This document shows positions 61,320 through 64,000 of a DNA stretch of 64,000 bases, in pieces. The DNA is from Helicobacter_D ganmani. GTDB lineage: Bacteria; Campylobacterota; Campylobacteria; Campylobacterales; Helicobacteraceae. Below the pieces are notes generated by a model. It was not told the origin of the DNA. It saw nothing but the letters and a program-made list of their open reading frames with translations, and did no database searches. The stretch lies in the NCBI RefSeq assembly GCF_965138225.1, contig NZ_CBCSAX010000001.1. One strand, given 5' to 3'. Position numbers and translations under genes: made by a program. How positions within the stretch are numbered: position 1 is the stretch's first letter; each line of letters starts with the position of its first letter.

Positions 61320-62123
61320 ATGGAAGCGCGATTGAATTATGTTTTACTTGGTGTGTTTTTTGTTGTTTCGTTGATTGCTTTGGCAGGATTTGTTTTTTGG
61401 ATGGGAAAATACGATAGAAATCTTAAGGATTATCACGAATATTATCTTTATAACAAGAATTTGCCCAAAGGGATTCGGACAGAAACACAGGTGCGATATT
61501 TGGGGCTTCCAGTAGGATTTGTCAAGAGCTATAAACTCAATACAGAAGCAGAGGATGTAGAGATTACACTTTGGATTAAAAAAGAGATCGTTTTAAAGGA
61601 GGGGGCACATATTTTTGTTGATTCTCAAGGGCTAACAGGAGGAGCTTTTCTCTCTCTTGTGCAAGGGCAAGGAGAGTTTTATAAAGAGGGCGAAAAGGCA
61701 GTTTTGAGCTTACAAGAAAATTGGCTAGAAAAAGTCGGAAGTAAGGCAGAAAATGTGTTTGACCGCTTGGAGATGAGCCTTAATCGTATCAATCGGCTTT
61801 TGAGCGATAAGAACTTAGACAACATAGAGCGCGCTCTATCGGGTTTGGCAAACTTGCCACCAAGAATAGATAATGTCTTGCTCTCCGCGCAAAAAGAAAT
61901 TAAAGGTGTAGGGGAGAGTAGAGAGGCGATTCATCACGATATTGTCAATGGGGATTATAATTTGCGTGCAATTTTAACGCCACTTCTGTATGATTTAGAA
62001 CGAAACTCCAAAACATTAGAACAGGTTTTGCAAAGGGCAGAAAGTTCTATGGAAAATTTTTCTAACGCACCTAGTGAGTTTTTGTTTGGCACGCGAGGGC
62101 AAACTTTAGGACCGCGTGAATAA
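61320..62123 (+). CDS. mlaD: MlaD-like MCE-domain lipid-binding protein
   Basis: 267 residues. N-terminal span (about 6-28), MCE domain at 38-115 (LPKGIRTETQVRYLGLPVGFVKS, abbreviated at TQVRYLGLPVGFV; LTGGAFLSL), then a long helical tail that would form the periplasmic lipid channel. Perfect AGGAGG ribosome site. Confidence 0.92.
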   Translation: MEARLNYVLLGVFFVVSLIALAGFVFWMGKYDRNLKDYHEYYLYNKNLPKGIRTETQVRYLGLPVGFVKSYKLNTEAEDVEITLWIKKEIVLKEGAHIFVDSQGLTGGAFLSLVQGQGEFYKEGEKAVLSLQENWLEKVGSKAENVFDRLEMSLNRINRLLSDKNLDNIERALSGLANLPPRIDNVLLSAQKEIKGVGESREAIHHDIVNGDYNLRAILTPLLYDLERNSKTLEQVLQRAESSMENFSNAPSEFLFGTRGQTLGPRE

Positions 62124-62135
62124 AAAGGAAATATA

Positions 62136-62717
62136 ATGCAAGCAATCCATAAAATTTCAAAAATTTTTTTTATTTTGATTTTTATCTTTGTTTTTGAAGG
62201 CTGTTTAGGCAAAGAATTGCCAAGAATTACTCACTATGAATTGAGCTTAGAGCCAGAGATTTTAAGTCCATATCCGACACAATTTGCAGGCAAAAAAGTG
62301 CGGAATCCCAGCTTTTTTGTCTATCTTGGTTCGGAAGCAAGCTTGAAAATCGCTAACAAAAGAATTGCTTATAAAATCAATGAAAATGCCATTGAATATT
62401 TTGTCAGAAATGAATGGATAGAGCCTCTACCCTTGATGATAGATTCTTTGGTGTTAAAAGCTTCCAAGCCTTTGGGATATATTCCTGTAAAAGAGCTAAA
62501 AAGCGGGATTCCAACTCTTGCGTTGAATCTTTTGGATTTTTATTATGATGAAAAACAAGAAATCGTGGTGCTTAATCTTATTGTGAATATTAAGGATTCT
62601 AGCCAACTTCTTAAGAAAGAAGTAAAGGTGCAAAAGGGCGATTTTTATCAAATTATTGTTGCGATGAATCAAGCGGTTAATTCTGCAATTTTGGATTCTT
62701 TTAATCTGCTAAATTAA
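62136..62717 (+). CDS. ABC transport auxiliary lipoprotein (PqiC/MlaB-region type)
   Basis: 193 residues. Lipoprotein signal with FEGC lipobox (C24). ITHYELSLEPE, FVYLGSEASLKIANKRIAYK and the later IVAMNQAVNSAI helix fit the ABC-type transport auxiliary lipoprotein family that accompanies MCE transporters. Fourth gene of the mla-type operon, 12 bases after mlaD. It would link the system to the outer membrane. Confidence 0.75.
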   Translation: MQAIHKISKIFFILIFIFVFEGCLGKELPRITHYELSLEPEILSPYPTQFAGKKVRNPSFFVYLGSEASLKIANKRIAYKINENAIEYFVRNEWIEPLPLMIDSLVLKASKPLGYIPVKELKSGIPTLALNLLDFYYDEKQEIVVLNLIVNIKDSSQLLKKEVKVQKGDFYQIIVAMNQAVNSAILDSFNLLN

Positions 62718-62725
62718 GGAAATTG

Positions 62726-63154
62726 ATGTCAAATTTAACTTTGAATAATAGCAAGCAAGATTCTGCACATTGTGTTTTGGAATCTAAACTATATACGATT
62801 TGTTTAGAGGATTTTATCCTAGAAGTAATCATTGGGATTCTGCCAAGTGAGCGCGAAAAGGCACAAAAGATTTTAATTAACGCAGAGTTTATATGGAATC
62901 CCAAAATACAGGCACAATGCGAGGATTCTATGAATTTAGACAAGAGAGAGGATTTTTTGGATTATCGGGATTTGAGGGAATTTATTAAAGAGTCTTTCGC
63001 GCGACAATTTGGATTGCTAGAGGAAGCACAAAGTTATTTTTACCGCGAGATTCCTTTGCGCTTTCCGCAAATCAAGGAGTTTTGGATTAAAATTACGAAA
63101 TTGGAAATCTTTGAGGATTGCAAAGTTTCAATAAAAATTAATTATCAAAAATAA
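62726..63154 (+). CDS. folB: dihydroneopterin aldolase-like protein
   Basis: 142 residues from ATG 62726 (AAGGAAATTG upstream). TICLEDFILEVIIGILPSER has the FolB strand-helix start with IGILPSER in place of the usual GxxxxER; DYRDLREFIKESF and the IKITKLEIFEDCKVSIKI end are typical. Makes 6-hydroxymethyl-dihydropterin for folate. Divergent for the family, so the call is by pattern. Confidence 0.8.
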   Translation: MSNLTLNNSKQDSAHCVLESKLYTICLEDFILEVIIGILPSEREKAQKILINAEFIWNPKIQAQCEDSMNLDKREDFLDYRDLREFIKESFARQFGLLEEAQSYFYREIPLRFPQIKEFWIKITKLEIFEDCKVSIKINYQK

Positions 63155-63168
63155 AAAAGGATTAAAAA

Positions 63169-63639
63169 ATGGAATTAAAAATTAAAGACAATGCCCCGCT
63201 TTTTAGTTTGCCAAATCAAGACAATGCAGAGATTTCTCTGCAAGATTTTCAGGGAAGTTGGGTGGTAGTATATTTTTATCCCAAAGACAAAACGCCCGGC
63301 TGCACAACAGAGGCTTGTGATTTTCGCGACCGATTAGAGCTTTTAAGTGCGCGTGGCGCAGTGGTGCTTGGAATCAGCCCAGATAGCGTGAAATCTCATC
63401 AAAGTTTCATCTCAAAGGAATCTTTAAATTTTACCTTGCTTAGTGATACGCAAAAATCTGTGCTGAAAAGTTATGGGGCTTGGGGGCTAAAAAAGCTTTA
63501 TGGCAAGGAATATGAGGGAGTGATTCGTTCTACTTTTTTGATTAATCCTCAAGGCAAGATTGCATACATTTGGAAAAATGTCAAAGTCAAGGGACATATT
63601 GCGGAAGTTCTAGCTAAATTAAAGGAATTGCAAGGATAG
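63169..63639 (+). CDS. bcp: thiol peroxidase, Bcp/PrxQ type
   Basis: 156 residues, cytoplasmic peroxiredoxin. Peroxidatic C45 and resolving C50 in KDKTPGCTTEACDFRD, the five-residue spacing of the PrxQ class; WGLKKLYGKEYEGVIRSTFLI, recognised by GVIRSTFLI. Detoxifies peroxides with thioredoxin. Follows folB by 14 bases. Confidence 0.95.
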   Translation: MELKIKDNAPLFSLPNQDNAEISLQDFQGSWVVVYFYPKDKTPGCTTEACDFRDRLELLSARGAVVLGISPDSVKSHQSFISKESLNFTLLSDTQKSVLKSYGAWGLKKLYGKEYEGVIRSTFLINPQGKIAYIWKNVKVKGHIAEVLAKLKELQG

Positions 63640-63645
63640 AGAATT

Positions 63646-63700
63646 AATTGACCTTGCAAGGAATGAAACAGCGAAGCAGTTGGGTAAGTTTGGGTAAGAC
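63646..63700. repeat. intergenic repeat after bcp
   Basis: GACCTTGCAAGGAATGAAACAGCGAAGCAG, read in two halves, is a diverged form of the same element seen at 5453. The rest of the 240-base spacer up to 63879 shows nothing. Confidence 0.5.
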
Positions 63701-63879
63701 TCACGCAACGCACGCCCATACTTGCAAATCCAAAGAATTTCGCCTTAAAGAGACTCAAGGATTCTACGATTCTTTGTGGAATCTGACAAAGGTATAGAAA
63801 CCAACACACAAGATTTAGCTTTATGGAATCTTAAAGCCCAAAAGTATAAAATACAACTTTTGTTTTAAAGGGTCTATCA

Positions 63880-64000
63880 ATGTCTAAAGTCGTGATTATC
63901 GTGTCTGTGATGATTTTTACTACACTTATTGTTGCTTCAAACTATCTTGTGCAGTTTCCAATTAACGATTTTTTTACCTTTGGTGCGCTGACTTATCCCT
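63880..64000 (+). CDS. queuosine precursor transporter (YhhQ family), 5' end
   Basis: ATG 63880 behind AAAGGG opens a frame that continues past the window end; 40 codons are seen. A first span VVIIVSVMIFTTLIVASNYL is followed by VQFPINDFFTFGALTYP, the typical YhhQ/VUT start (ASNxLVQFP..., TxGALTYP). Imports queuosine precursors across the inner membrane, which fits queF at 55 kb. Only the N-terminus is visible. Confidence 0.8.
   Translation, partial: MSKVVIIVSVMIFTTLIVASNYLVQFPINDFFTFGALTYP

Noticed and set aside
1..64000. tRNA, rRNA, CRISPR or intact insertion sequence
   Set aside because: Scanned by eye for GTTCRANYC-type arms, regularly spaced repeats and transposase motifs; none was convincing. 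A tRNAscan or CRISPR search would settle it.

Overview
The window looks like chromosomal DNA of an enterohepatic-type Helicobacter (Campylobacterota). The support is low GC, AT-rich intergenic spacers, and several gene blocks in the order I know from Helicobacter pylori: hemB-arsS-arsR, moaA/mobA/flhB, rpsF-ssb-rpsR with holA and rnr, and hldD-hldE-gmhA. It differs from the gastric type in carrying selAB, a bioF-bioG-bioC operon, a SHP/DHC/cytochrome b redox cluster, a type II-like competence operon and an Mla-type lipid transporter. No rRNA, tRNA, CRISPR array or intact insertion sequence was seen.

Layout. 1-417 is the end of a DcuC-type carrier, followed by a wrecked D12 adenine methyltransferase (480-833) and bioA. 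2.3-5.4 kb holds a STAS-like protein, lgt and an ABC-F ATPase. 5.5-6.7 kb is a two-gene unit behind a very good sigma-54 promoter. 6.9-11.1 kb holds hemB, arsS, arsR, a CiaD-like protein, a TPR-like protein and a UspA protein. 11.2-16.8 kb is selA, selB, a NifS-like protein without its PLP lysine, and moeA. 17-18.3 kb is a nucleotide-sugar dehydrogenase. 18.4-21.2 kb is an orphan ORF plus a metal-efflux ATPase and its ArsR-family repressor, with a 16-bp perfect palindromic operator. 21.5-26.7 kb has a periplasmic protein, a DsbA-type oxidoreductase, a decayed TonB-dependent copper receptor and the cytochrome cluster. 26.7-31.7 kb is biotin synthesis (bioC, bioG, bioF, bioD) with carA and a DUF507 gene. 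32.2-35 kb is a chemoreceptor and a Dps/NapA ferritin lying between two copies of a hairpin repeat. 35.2-40 kb is moaA, mobA, flhB and comM. 40.3-45.7 kb is rpsR, ssb, rpsF, holA, rnr and an HDOD protein. 45.8-49.4 kb makes the ADP-heptose precursor of LPS. 49.4-53.3 kb is a restriction-modification remnant and a pilMNOPQ-like operon. 53.5-55.5 kb is gltS and queF. 55.7-58.2 kb is an unidentified three-gene lipoprotein cassette with two lesions. 58.6-64 kb is a DsbC-like protein, mlaE/F/D plus lipoprotein, folB, bcp and the start of a YhhQ transporter.

How the genes work together. Several complete or partial pathways are visible: biotin from pimeloyl-ACP onward, except the bioH/bioB steps (bioA, C, D, F, G); selenocysteine and molybdenum cofactor insertion (selAB, moeA, moaA, mobA), which would jointly serve a selenocysteine formate dehydrogenase encoded elsewhere; heptose for LPS; outer-membrane lipid homeostasis; and envelope thiol chemistry.

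Decay is a theme. There are two restriction-modification remnants, a methyltransferase remnant, a copper receptor with four single-T deletions, and a nonsense and a frameshift lesion in the lipoprotein cassette. A family of short intergenic repeats with the core ATTGCTTCG...CTCGCAATGAC fills many of the larger gaps.
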